From CBFHMJ01 sp965656875 (lineage in GTDB: Bacteria; Pseudomonadota; Gammaproteobacteria; Enterobacterales; Alteromonadaceae): 64,000 bases of DNA. The notes beneath the pieces are model-generated. The model was not told the origin of the DNA. It worked only from the letters and a program-made list of their open reading frames with translations, and made no database searches. A program made the position numbers and the translations under genes. Location: positions 344,812 to 408,811 of the forward strand of contig CBFHMJ010000002.1 of assembly GCA_965656875.1 (NCBI GenBank), in the 5' to 3' direction. Shown here piece after piece: positions 7,938 through 16,235 of this stretch. Position 1 is the first letter of the stretch. Every line of letters begins with the position of its first letter.

Positions 7938-9437
7938 TTAATCCACTTCCGGGCTTGGCAGTGTATCGGTATCAGGCTGCCAGTTTCTGTTCAGCAATGC
8001 GTAAATGACGCCACCTGAGATACTGCCAGTAAACCAGCCATATTGATAAAACCAGTGTAGCCAGCCGGTTGAAACAGCCGTCACGCTAAGAGCGACCGGG
8101 ACACCTAACGCGATAAATGCACTGGTGTTAAATCCTCGGTAAATACCATTCGTTTTATATAGCTCTGGTAGATTTAATTGCTGTTTTTTAACTACAAAGT
8201 AATCAACGATCATGATGCCAGCAACTGGGCCAAGCAGACTGGAATAGCCTAGTAGCCAGCTACTGTACATGGCTTCAACACTGACATCTGAAGCAACAAC
8301 GCCGAGTTTTTTCAACAATTCCCAACTCATCAGAGCAATACCAATTCCTCCTGTCAGCAATACACCACGAGTCTGTGAAATGGCTTTAGGTGCGATGTTT
8401 TGGAAGTCATTTGTTGGAGAAACGATATTCGCGGCGGTATTTGTTGAAATGGTGGCGATGATGATCATAATCATTGCGACAACAACCCAGAATGGATTAT
8501 CGATTTTGCCAATTAAACGGATCGGATCAGAAATGGTTTCTCCGACCAGGCTGGTGGATGCCGCTGTAAGAATGACACCTAGCGATGCGAAGAAAAACAT
8601 AGTGAGCGGCAGTCCAATTATCTGTCCGGTGATTTGATCTTTTTGAGTTTTGACATAGCGACTAAAGTCGGGAATGTTGAGCGATAAAGTCGCCCAGAAT
8701 CCGACCATTGAGGTAAGTCCGGCAAAGAAATAACTTGCTACGCCTGCGTCTTCAGGACGAGAGGCCGGCGTATTGATTAACTCAGTGAGATTGACTTGCG
8801 GCCATGCCCAAACCATAAGACCAATACCAACCGCGAGTAATAGGGGGGCAGCGAGCGTTTCCAACACTTTGATCGATTCAGCACCTCTGATAACGACGTA
8901 CAGATTGAGTGTCAGAAAGAGAAAGAATCCAATCACTTCACCAGCACCACCCAGCGATTCCCAACCTGGAATAATGGCGCTGAAGAGTAAATGAATTGCT
9001 ATACCACCGAATAAGGTTTGAATACCAAACCAGCCACAAGCAACCAGAGCGCGAATAAGACAGGGAATGTTGGAGCCCGTAACGCCAAAAGATGATCGGA
9101 GTAACACTGGAAAGGGGATGCCGTATTTAGTGCCAGGAAAAGCGTTTAATGTCAGCGGGATCAGAACAATGATATTTGCCAGTAAGATGGTGATCAGTGC
9201 TTCTGTCACCGATAATCCAAAGTAAGCGGTTAGCACACCACCCAGCGTATATGTTGGTACACAAATCGCCATCCCAACCCATAGTGCAGCGACGTTCCAG
9301 GTATTCCAGGTTCGCTGCTTTAACTGAGTGGGCGCGATATCGTCGTTATAGTGCGAGCTTGATAACACATCATTACCCGCTGAAAGTTCTACATAGTCAT
9401 CCCTGGCAATTACAGTCGAAGTTTCCGGTGTTGCCAT
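7938..9437 (-). CDS. NCS1-family nucleobase permease
   Basis: This is a polytopic transporter of about 499 residues with roughly 12 membrane spans and the NCS1 features of uracil/hydantoin/allantoin permeases (the early LTLNAFPGTKYGIPFPVLLR segment and the central WATLSLNIPDFSRY motif). It probably imports uracil, thymine or a related hydantoin with a cation. I chose the ATG at 9437 because it follows CAGGAG, and an upstream in-frame extension to 9500 has no such signal. It is the last gene of the preT-preA-nitrilase-hyuC operon, separated from hyuC by a hairpin. Confidence 0.88.
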   Translation of the reverse strand: MATPETSTVIARDDYVELSAGNDVLSSSHYNDDIAPTQLKQRTWNTWNVAALWVGMAICVPTYTLGGVLTAYFGLSVTEALITILLANIIVLIPLTLNAFPGTKYGIPFPVLLRSSFGVTGSNIPCLIRALVACGWFGIQTLFGGIAIHLLFSAIIPGWESLGGAGEVIGFFLFLTLNLYVVIRGAESIKVLETLAAPLLLAVGIGLMVWAWPQVNLTELINTPASRPEDAGVASYFFAGLTSMVGFWATLSLNIPDFSRYVKTQKDQITGQIIGLPLTMFFFASLGVILTAASTSLVGETISDPIRLIGKIDNPFWVVVAMIMIIIATISTNTAANIVSPTNDFQNIAPKAISQTRGVLLTGGIGIALMSWELLKKLGVVASDVSVEAMYSSWLLGYSSLLGPVAGIMIVDYFVVKKQQLNLPELYKTNGIYRGFNTSAFIALGVPVALSVTAVSTGWLHWFYQYGWFTGSISGGVIYALLNRNWQPDTDTLPSPEVD

Positions 9438-9483
9438 TGCTGCGCTCCTGATTGTTATTATTGAGCTGTTTGCTGGCTGAAAT

Positions 9484-9530
9484 GAAGAAGACGCCTGCAA
9501 GCAAGATAATCTGCTTACAGACGCTTCTTT
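9484..9530 (-). terminator. hairpin between hyuC and the permease gene
   Basis: A long imperfect inverted repeat with arms of about 20 bases and a few mismatches lies in the hyuC-permease gap, with T-rich sequence after it on the minus strand. It may act as a partial terminator or an mRNA stabiliser. Confidence 0.5.
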
Positions 9531-9538
9531 CTACGTAC

Positions 9539-10783
9539 TTAAATATCGTTGGCGCAAGCCACAACAGCATCAAACAGTACGTTACATCCTGCTGCGAGAT
9601 GCTCTGGTGCTGCATTTTCTATTTCATTGTGGCTAATGCCATTCTCGCACGGCACAAAGATCATTCCGGTTGGTGCAACACGAGCGATATAACACGCATC
9701 GTGTCCCGCGCCACTCACGATATTGCGGTGAGATAATCCGCGTGCTTTTGCTCCATTTCTTACGCTATTCACGCATTGTTCTGCAAAAGCTACGGGAGGC
9801 GAATACCAGATTTGTTCGAACGTTAATTCCAGACCTTGTGCTTCAGATGTGTGAGTTATAAATTCTCTGAGTTCGCTATCCATTTTGGTCAGGATGTCGT
9901 CATCCGGATGACGGAAGTCAATGGTGAAGAAAACTTTGCCGGGAATGACATTACGAGAATTTGGGTATGACTGAATTAATCCAACGGTAGCGCAAGCCAG
10001 TGGACCATTGGCAAGACCGATTTGATTCACTTTGTCGATGATTTTCGCGGCACCAACTAATGCATCTTTTCTGGAATGCATTGGCGTCGGACCTGCATGA
10101 GCTTCCTGACCAACCAGGGTTACTTCATACCAACGCTGGCCTTGTGCGTCAGTTACCACACCGAGTGTGATGCCTTCATCTTCAAGAATCGGACCTTGCT
10201 CAATATGCGCTTCAAAAAAGCCTTTAAACGGGCGGTTTCCTACTTCTGCTTCACCTGCGTAGCCAATGCGCTTCAGTTCTTCACCCATGGTCTTGCCGTC
10301 TAAATCTTCGCGAGATAAGCCATATTCCAGAGAGAATACACCGGCAAATACGCCTGAGCTAACCATAGCAGGTGCAAAACGAGAGCCTTCTTCGTTAGTC
10401 CAGACAGATACTTCGATTGGCGCTTCGGTGTCCACATTATGATCGTTTAATGTGCGTATAACTTCTAAACCAGCCAGTACGCCATAAACACCATCAAATT
10501 TTCCACCGGTTGGTTGTGTGTCCAGGTGACTGCCCATCACAACGGGTGGGAGTGATGGATTTTTTCCCGGACGTTGCGCGAAAATGTTGCCCATTTTGTC
10601 AATGCTGATTGTACATCCGGCATCTTTACACCAACTGACAAACAGATCCCGGGATTCTTTGCACAGGTCAGTCAGCGCCAGACGGCAGACGCCACCTTTT
10701 TCTGTGGCACCGATTTTTGCCATGTCCATCAAGCTTTGCCACAAACGTTCCTGATTAACCGAAATAGTTGTTGAAACACTCAT
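9539..10783 (-). CDS. M20-family Zn-dependent amidase (N-carbamoyl-beta-alanine hydrolase type)
   Basis: The 414-residue protein belongs to the M20/AllC/HyuC family of metal-dependent amidohydrolases. Signature segments include MGSHLDTQPTGGKFDG (metal His and bridging Asp), SVWTNEEGSRF (catalytic and metal Glu), FEAHIEQGP and the late SGAGHDACYIA. In this setting it probably releases CO2 and ammonia from N-carbamoyl-beta-alanine to give beta-alanine. The start follows AGGAGG. It sits 12 bases after the nitrilase-family gene, a second candidate for the same reaction. Allantoate or another N-carbamoyl amino acid are alternative substrates. Confidence 0.88.
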   Translation of the reverse strand: MSVSTTISVNQERLWQSLMDMAKIGATEKGGVCRLALTDLCKESRDLFVSWCKDAGCTISIDKMGNIFAQRPGKNPSLPPVVMGSHLDTQPTGGKFDGVYGVLAGLEVIRTLNDHNVDTEAPIEVSVWTNEEGSRFAPAMVSSGVFAGVFSLEYGLSREDLDGKTMGEELKRIGYAGEAEVGNRPFKGFFEAHIEQGPILEDEGITLGVVTDAQGQRWYEVTLVGQEAHAGPTPMHSRKDALVGAAKIIDKVNQIGLANGPLACATVGLIQSYPNSRNVIPGKVFFTIDFRHPDDDILTKMDSELREFITHTSEAQGLELTFEQIWYSPPVAFAEQCVNSVRNGAKARGLSHRNIVSGAGHDACYIARVAPTGMIFVPCENGISHNEIENAAPEHLAAGCNVLFDAVVACANDI

Positions 10784-10795
10784 GATGGGATCCTC

Positions 10796-11662
10796 CTAAA
10801 TCTCGGTGATCACATCGTAAGTTTCAGGTCGACGATCCCGGTAGAACTGCCATACTTTGCGAACTTCTTCGATAACGTCAAGATCGAGGTCACTGACCAG
10901 TAGTTCTTCTTCGTATTCCGAAGCAACATCAATGATCTCACCGCGAGGATTAACGTGATAACTACTTCCGTAAAAGCGGCCAATATTCCACGGAGCTTCT
11001 GTCCCAACCCGGTTGATACAGCCCATGTAGTAACCGTTTGCTACGGCATGAGCAGGTTGCTCCAGTTTCCAGAGATGTTGAGATAAGCCTGCTACGGTTG
11101 CAGAAGGGTTGTAGACAATCTCTGCGCCTTTGGCACCAAGAATTCTTGCGCCTTCCGGGAAATGGCGGTCATAACAGATGTAGACCCCAATTTTTGCATA
11201 GCGTGTTTGAAATACCGGCCATTCGTTATCGCCAGGCTTAAAGAAGAACTTTTCCCAGAAACCACTGGTGTGAGGAATATGTTTCTTACGGTATTTACCG
11301 AGGTAGGAACCATCCGCATCAATAACAGCGGCGGTATTGTAGTACACACCTGGTTGAGCCATCTCATAGACAGGTACGATAATGACCATTTCGTATTGTC
11401 TGGCAAGGTCTTGCATGATTTCTATGGTTGGGCCTGGAACTGGCTCTGCTGCTTCGTACCAGCGAGGGTCCTGAGAAGGACAAAAATACGGGCCATTAAA
11501 GATTTCTTGTAAACAAAGAATTTGAACGCCTTGTTTTCCGGCATCTTCGATGAATTTGATGTGATGTTCTAAAGCGGCCTGTTGAATCTTATGAACTGGC
11601 ACGCTTTCGTCATTGATTGGATTCTTGCACTGAATTAAACCGCTTTTTACTATTCTTGCCAT
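10796..11662 (-). CDS. nitrilase-superfamily amidohydrolase (beta-ureidopropionase-like)
   Basis: The 288-residue protein has the nitrilase triad: Glu53 in LCLQEIFNGPYF, Lys126 in YRKKHIP and Cys163 in VYICYDRHFPEG. The overall sequence resembles beta-ureidopropionases (N-carbamoyl-beta-alanine amidohydrolases) and N-carbamoylputrescine amidases. Being in one operon with preTA and hyuC, it most likely hydrolyses N-carbamoyl-beta-alanine or the thymine-derived N-carbamoyl-3-aminoisobutyrate. The start codon has only a weak ribosome binding site. A hairpin lies between it and preA. Confidence 0.87.
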   Translation of the reverse strand: MARIVKSGLIQCKNPINDESVPVHKIQQAALEHHIKFIEDAGKQGVQILCLQEIFNGPYFCPSQDPRWYEAAEPVPGPTIEIMQDLARQYEMVIIVPVYEMAQPGVYYNTAAVIDADGSYLGKYRKKHIPHTSGFWEKFFFKPGDNEWPVFQTRYAKIGVYICYDRHFPEGARILGAKGAEIVYNPSATVAGLSQHLWKLEQPAHAVANGYYMGCINRVGTEAPWNIGRFYGSSYHVNPRGEIIDVASEYEEELLVSDLDLDVIEEVRKVWQFYRDRRPETYDVITEI

Positions 11663-11686
11663 TGCTATCTAGCCTTATCAAACATA

Positions 11687-11715
11687 TGTCGAACCGACGG
11701 AATCATCGGCTCGAC
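11687..11715 (-). repeat. inverted repeat between preA and the nitrilase gene
   Basis: TGTCGAACCGA pairs with TCGGCTCGACA with one mismatch and a 7-base loop. There is no T run on either side, so it is probably an mRNA-processing or stability hairpin rather than a full terminator. Confidence 0.45.
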
Positions 11716-11725
11716 ATGGCTTTAG

Positions 11726-13003
11726 TTACTCAGACTTTTCTCTGAACGGATTACGTGGGTCCTGTGTCCAGTTCATAAATGGCTTGCCGGTATCAATTGA
11801 TTTCATGGTAATGACATCTTCGACCGGACAAGTAATTTCACACAGGTTACAACCTACGCACTCTTCTTCATCGATAAAATAACGGCGTGTACCATCTGAT
11901 TTATCTTCGAATTTCACTGCCTGGTGAGATGTATCTTCACACGCGGCAAAGCATCGCCCACACTGGATACAGTTTTCTTCGTCGATATCGGCCACTGATT
12001 TGAAATTGATATTCAGGTATTTCCAGTCAGTGGTATTTGGTACTGCTTTACCTGCAAAGTCTTCAATGGTTTTAAAGCCTTTGCTGTCCATCCAGCGACT
12101 AAGGCCGTCAGTCATCTCTTTAACGATGTCATAGCCATATAACATCGCAGCAGTACACACCTGAACATTGGTGGCACCCAGCGCCATAAACTCTGCGGCA
12201 TCACGCCAGTTCATAATGCCGCCAATACCTGAAATCGGAATATCCCGGGTTGGATTATTTCGGGCAATTTCGGAAAGCATACTGAGCGCAATAGGTTTTA
12301 CCGCCGGGCCACAATAGCCGCCGTGCGTTCCTTTACCATCGACAGATGGTACAGGTGACATACTATCGAGGTCTACTGATGTGATGGAATTTATTGTGTT
12401 TATTAAAGAAACGGCATCTGCGCCACCACGAACAGCGGCTTCGGCAGGTTGTCGAATATCGGTAATATTAGGCGTCAGTTTGACTATTACTGGCATGTTG
12501 CAGTGCTCTTTACACCAACGCGTTACCATTTCGACGTATTCTGGTACTTGTCCGACAGCAGCTCCCATACCGCGCTCAGGCATACCATGAGGACAACCAA
12601 AGTTCAGTTCAATACCATCCGCACCTGTGTCTTCAACACGACGAAGAATGTTTTTCCAGGATTGCTCTTCACAGGGAACCATGAGTGAGACAACCATTGC
12701 TCTGTCAGGCCAGTCTTTCTTAACTTGAGTAATTTCATCAAGATTGATTTGAAGTGGTCTGTCACTGATTAGCTCAATATTGTTGAAACCGGTAACTGTC
12801 CGGTCTTTACCGTAGATAGCACCATACCGGGAGCTAACATTGACAGGAGCGGGATCTTCGCCAAGTGTTTTCCAGACAACGCCGCCCCAGCCAGCTTCGA
12901 ACGCACGAATGACGTTATAGGCTTTGTCTGTCGGAGGCGCTGAAGACAACCAGAATGGGTTAGGCGATTTGATGCCAACAAAGTTATTCGTTAAATCTGC
13001 CAT
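11726..13003 (-). CDS. preA: NAD-dependent dihydropyrimidine dehydrogenase, catalytic subunit
   Basis: This is the 425-residue FMN-binding barrel subunit that reduces uracil and thymine to the dihydro forms. The dihydroorotate-dehydrogenase-like fold spans about residues 5-320 (ELNFGCPHGM, then ISGIGGI). A C-terminal ferredoxin part carries two four-cysteine clusters (CIQCGRCFAACEDT and CVGCNLCEITCPVED), as in PreA and mammalian DPD. It starts two bases after the preT stop codon, consistent with a two-subunit PreTA complex. It is the second gene of the operon headed by a RutR-type operator. Confidence 0.94.
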   Translation of the reverse strand: MADLTNNFVGIKSPNPFWLSSAPPTDKAYNVIRAFEAGWGGVVWKTLGEDPAPVNVSSRYGAIYGKDRTVTGFNNIELISDRPLQINLDEITQVKKDWPDRAMVVSLMVPCEEQSWKNILRRVEDTGADGIELNFGCPHGMPERGMGAAVGQVPEYVEMVTRWCKEHCNMPVIVKLTPNITDIRQPAEAAVRGGADAVSLINTINSITSVDLDSMSPVPSVDGKGTHGGYCGPAVKPIALSMLSEIARNNPTRDIPISGIGGIMNWRDAAEFMALGATNVQVCTAAMLYGYDIVKEMTDGLSRWMDSKGFKTIEDFAGKAVPNTTDWKYLNINFKSVADIDEENCIQCGRCFAACEDTSHQAVKFEDKSDGTRRYFIDEEECVGCNLCEITCPVEDVITMKSIDTGKPFMNWTQDPRNPFREKSE

Positions 13004-13005
13004 GC

Positions 13006-14358
13006 TTATGCGTCCTCAGTCAGAAATTGATGGATGGATGCCGCAGCCAGCTTGCCGTGTTTTACTGCAACTACTGCCAGGTCTTCGCCATCGTTAATAC
13101 AGTCACCGCCAGCCCACACGTTATTTAGTGTGGTTTTGCAGTGTTCATCGACTTTGATTTTTCCTGCGACCAGTTCAGGCAGCGCTGTATTGCCTGCCAG
13201 AGGTCCGTTATCAAATTTCTGACCAATCGCTTTAAACACCACATCCGCTTTTAGCGTGAAGTTTTCGCCAGTTCCAACCAGACGATCATTCTCAAGCTTT
13301 GTACGTTCAAAAGTGATTGATGAGACGCCATCTTTGTCACCTTCAAGGCTGACAGGTTTGGCCCATGTACGGATGCGTACATCATTGGTTTGCGCAATTT
13401 CCTGTTCATGCCAGGTCGCAGACATTTGTTTCTCACCACGGCGATAAACCATCGTGACGTTTTCAGCCCCCAGTTTCCTGGTTTGGACTGCAATATCTAC
13501 TGCGGTATTACCTGCACCGATAACAATTACATCGTTACCGACGGCAAGCTCTTTGAGGTGAGAGGTTTGGCGGAGTTCTGCGATGTAATCTACCGCATCA
13601 ATGACGCCCGGTAGATCTTCGCCGTCAATGCCTAGGTCATTGGTATTTTGTAATCCAATTCCAACGAAAACAGCGTCATAGTCCTGACTAAGTTGATCAA
13701 GTGTTATGTCGGAACCCAGTCGGGTATTTGGTTTGAGAGTAATACCACCGATGTCCAGAATGAAATCTACTTCTTTCTGGGCAAAGTCTTCGGTCAGTTT
13801 GTAAGCGGCAATACCATATTCGTTGAGTCCACCGGCTTTTTCTTTGGCATCAATCAGATCGATGTTGTGTCCAAAGACTGCAAGTCGATGCGCACAGGCA
13901 AGACCAGCGGGTCCGGCACCAATAACGGCAATTCGCTTGCCCGTTTCTGCCTGGCGTTCAAAAGGTTGAGCTTTTTGTGAAGGTCGGTTATCCAGCGCAT
14001 AGCGTTGGAGTGAGCCGATATCAACAGGTTTGCATTCAGCTTGTTTGTTGCGAACACAAGCTTCTTCACAAAGTTCTTCAGTAGGACAAATTCTGGCACA
14101 GCTGCCACCTAATATGTTTTCACTCAGAATATCCTGAGCGGCACCATCTAGATTTTTAACAGAAATCTTTCTGATGAAACCAGGTATATCAATATCTGAT
14201 GGGCATGCTGTGATACATGGAGCATCGTAACAAAACAGACAGCGCTCGCTTTCTATTTGAGCCTGTCGGTCTGTCAGCGGTGGAGCAATATCGGTAAAGT
14301 GGTCTTGATATTGTTCATCTGACAGTCGTGCATTAGTAATATCGTGTGATCCTTTCAT
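13006..14358 (-). CDS. preT: NAD-dependent dihydropyrimidine dehydrogenase, electron-transfer subunit
   Basis: The 450-residue protein resembles the small subunit of glutamate synthase and PreT. An N-terminal region with Cys clusters (CLFCYDAPCITACP and CARICPTEELCEEACV) binds Fe-S centres. It is followed by an FAD site (AVIGAGPAGLACAHRLA) and an NAD site (VIVIGAGNTAVDIA). It passes electrons from NADH to PreA. The ATG follows GGGAGGT. The gene heads the operon preT-preA-nitrilase-hyuC-permease, with a RutR-type operator 70 bases upstream. Confidence 0.93.
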   Translation of the reverse strand: MKGSHDITNARLSDEQYQDHFTDIAPPLTDRQAQIESERCLFCYDAPCITACPSDIDIPGFIRKISVKNLDGAAQDILSENILGGSCARICPTEELCEEACVRNKQAECKPVDIGSLQRYALDNRPSQKAQPFERQAETGKRIAVIGAGPAGLACAHRLAVFGHNIDLIDAKEKAGGLNEYGIAAYKLTEDFAQKEVDFILDIGGITLKPNTRLGSDITLDQLSQDYDAVFVGIGLQNTNDLGIDGEDLPGVIDAVDYIAELRQTSHLKELAVGNDVIVIGAGNTAVDIAVQTRKLGAENVTMVYRRGEKQMSATWHEQEIAQTNDVRIRTWAKPVSLEGDKDGVSSITFERTKLENDRLVGTGENFTLKADVVFKAIGQKFDNGPLAGNTALPELVAGKIKVDEHCKTTLNNVWAGGDCINDGEDLAVVAVKHGKLAAASIHQFLTEDA

Positions 14359-14427
14359 CAGGACCTCCCTTGATAAACGGTTTTATTATCATTTTTAGAT
14401 ACAAGGTTGGTCGATGGTAACAACAAG

Positions 14428-14443
14428 CTGACCAAATGGTCAA
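14428..14443. promoter_or_regulatory. RutR-type operator upstream of preT
   Basis: CTGACCAAATGGTCAA, whose complement is TTGACCATTTGGTCAG, matches the RutR box at all but one end base. It shares the same end-base departure as the copy at 7199-7214. It lies 70 bases upstream of the preT start codon. Confidence 0.8.
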
Positions 14444-15151
14444 CAAAAAGTAACTTTAGTAATCACATGTAAACAAACTTTGGTGTTGTGAAAATCACAA
14501 CGTTGAAAGTTGCCAGATATTATTTGGTCGGGAAAAGTTTTATTAATTAAGGTCGCAGTAAGAATTTCATCTTAATGCATGAGGGAAGATACAGAAGTTT
14601 GATGAATGCAAGGATGCCTGTTATTTGACAACCAGCAGAGGCATAAAGAACAAAGAATTAAAGATATCCTTTATGCCTCGCTGTTGTCTGGCGCCCGCCA
14701 TGATTCGGAATTAGTTCGATTCTAATTGAATAAAATGTTTATTTACAACCCACTAGCGCTAAAAAAACACTTAATTAGGCAATATATAATTAACTAATAT
14801 TAAACACTTATTGCTTCAATGTGTTTTGTTATATTCTTAACGGTACGGATAATTTTTATATTATATACTTGTCTCGTCCAATTAATTATAGTGTAATTGT
14901 TCCTGTAATAGTAAAAGATTTTCTTAATTTATAAATTGTGCCTGATTTGAATCCTTCAATGTCTCGATGTTGAATGGTGCATTCTTAAAGTGACTACAGT
15001 TAATTATTATTTGATAACTTAATGTGATTGCCAGGCGATTGATAATGCAATTGATACCAGTGATAAATGAGCTTTTGAAAATATCTCTGTCTTTTTATTA
15101 CTAACTGAAGGCTCTAGAGAGTGGCTGACTCTACGAAGCTTCAATGGTTCA

Positions 15152-15194
15152 CTGAGCTCGAACAAAATTCCACCTGCAAAGATCTGCACACTCT
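15152..15194 (+). repeat. decayed right end of the 284-bp MITE-like element
   Basis: The stretch from ACTGAGCTCGAACAAAATT to the ACACTCT end aligns with the last 43 bases of the elements at 42598-42881 and 43587-43870 with several substitutions. No matching left end is recognisable nearby. Confidence 0.55.
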
Positions 15195-15494
15195 GGTTAC
15201 TTACCCCATTTGAATATTTATGTCGTCAGGCGTTTATATCTCATGTGTTATCGCAAGACGTCCTGTTATATGGAGTTGTGATAACTTTTCTTATCAGGGA
15301 CTGTTTTCTAAGTCTCTACTCACAAGAGAGAGGTTTCGGCTAAAAAGGTTCAAAACTTTTTGTTCCCTTTAGTAGGAAATAAGACTATATGTAAATTCAT
15401 TGATGGCACACGGTTAATTTATTGCGTATATTGTGTGCTGACTGTCGGTCTCCGTGCGTAGTTAAATGGCTTGATTTTTCTACGATTTACCTGA

Positions 15495-16139
15495 GTGAAG
15501 AACGCTATAGTGCTTGATCAGTATTCAATTTTTATCTTCCCATTGTTTGACTCTGTCTATGCAATTCTGCTCGTTTGTATTTTCATCATTGGTGCAAAAC
15601 AACCCAATCTACGTTGGTTAAGTTTGATTTTGTTGTTCATGTGGATTATCGGTCGAACGGTTTACGAAACCTTCTATGAATCAGTTTTTCTGGTTTGGGG
15701 GTGGAGTTATTTTACGTTTTATATTGGTTTTTATTTGATATCTATGTACATGGTATTGAATCGATATACGATCAGTCAGCGAATAACCGCAAATTTCAGG
15801 CTGAGAGATGACGGTTCGCCTTCATCTGCTGTCGCGCGAGTATTGATGCCAAATCAGTATGAGCTGAAAGTTTATCAGGAAGAGTTTCGCTTAATCACGA
15901 TGTACAAGTGGCTGAGCTTTGTGTTCCTGTTAGCATTGATTCAATATCCGGTTTCATATGGCTACAAGCATCCAGAATCAATATTCCATGCATTTGCTGA
16001 AATAAATTCATGGTTATTTGCAGGACAAGAACACGCCTTATGGTATTTCATGGAAAATGCCAAGCCATTGTTTTCTATTATTGAATTACTGATTTTATTG
16101 ATGATTTGCATCAGAGGGATCAGGGAAGCACGTAAATAA
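15495..16139 (+). CDS. hypothetical polytopic membrane protein
   Basis: I do not recognise the family. The 214-residue product has about five hydrophobic segments (near residues 12-32, 40-55, 66-88, 138-155 and 190-208) and a polar cytoplasmic or periplasmic loop at 95-130. It starts with GTG about 15 bases after a stretch without a strong ribosome binding site, so the exact start is uncertain. It is a single gene ending at a hairpin shared with the convergent EAL gene. Confidence 0.6.
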   Translation: MKNAIVLDQYSIFIFPLFDSVYAILLVCIFIIGAKQPNLRWLSLILLFMWIIGRTVYETFYESVFLVWGWSYFTFYIGFYLISMYMVLNRYTISQRITANFRLRDDGSPSSAVARVLMPNQYELKVYQEEFRLITMYKWLSFVFLLALIQYPVSYGYKHPESIFHAFAEINSWLFAGQEHALWYFMENAKPLFSIIELLILLMICIRGIREARK

Positions 16140-16141
16140 TT

Positions 16142-16187
16142 AAATAACAGCTAACAGACATTTGCCTGGTGCATTTTGCTGTTATTT
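16142..16187. terminator. hairpin between convergent genes
   Basis: AAATAACAGC and GCTGTTATTT form a perfect 10-bp stem around a 26-base loop. It lies between the ends of a plus and a minus gene and probably serves as a weak two-way terminator. There is no long T run. Confidence 0.5.
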
Positions 16188-16235
16188 ACACCTGTCTCAT
16201 CTTCATCAGTGGCCATGAATGCTTTCATTCCCTGG

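Larger units (their letters stand above)
14359..15494. other. long intergenic region with operator, inverted repeat and element relic
   Basis: This 1.1-kb AT-rich gap shows no credible gene. It holds the RutR-type operator, an 11-bp perfect inverted repeat at 14638-14679 (arms GAGGCATAAAG/CTTTATGCCTC, no T run) and, at 15152-15194, a decayed end of the MITE-like element seen intact in hmp. Confidence 0.6.
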
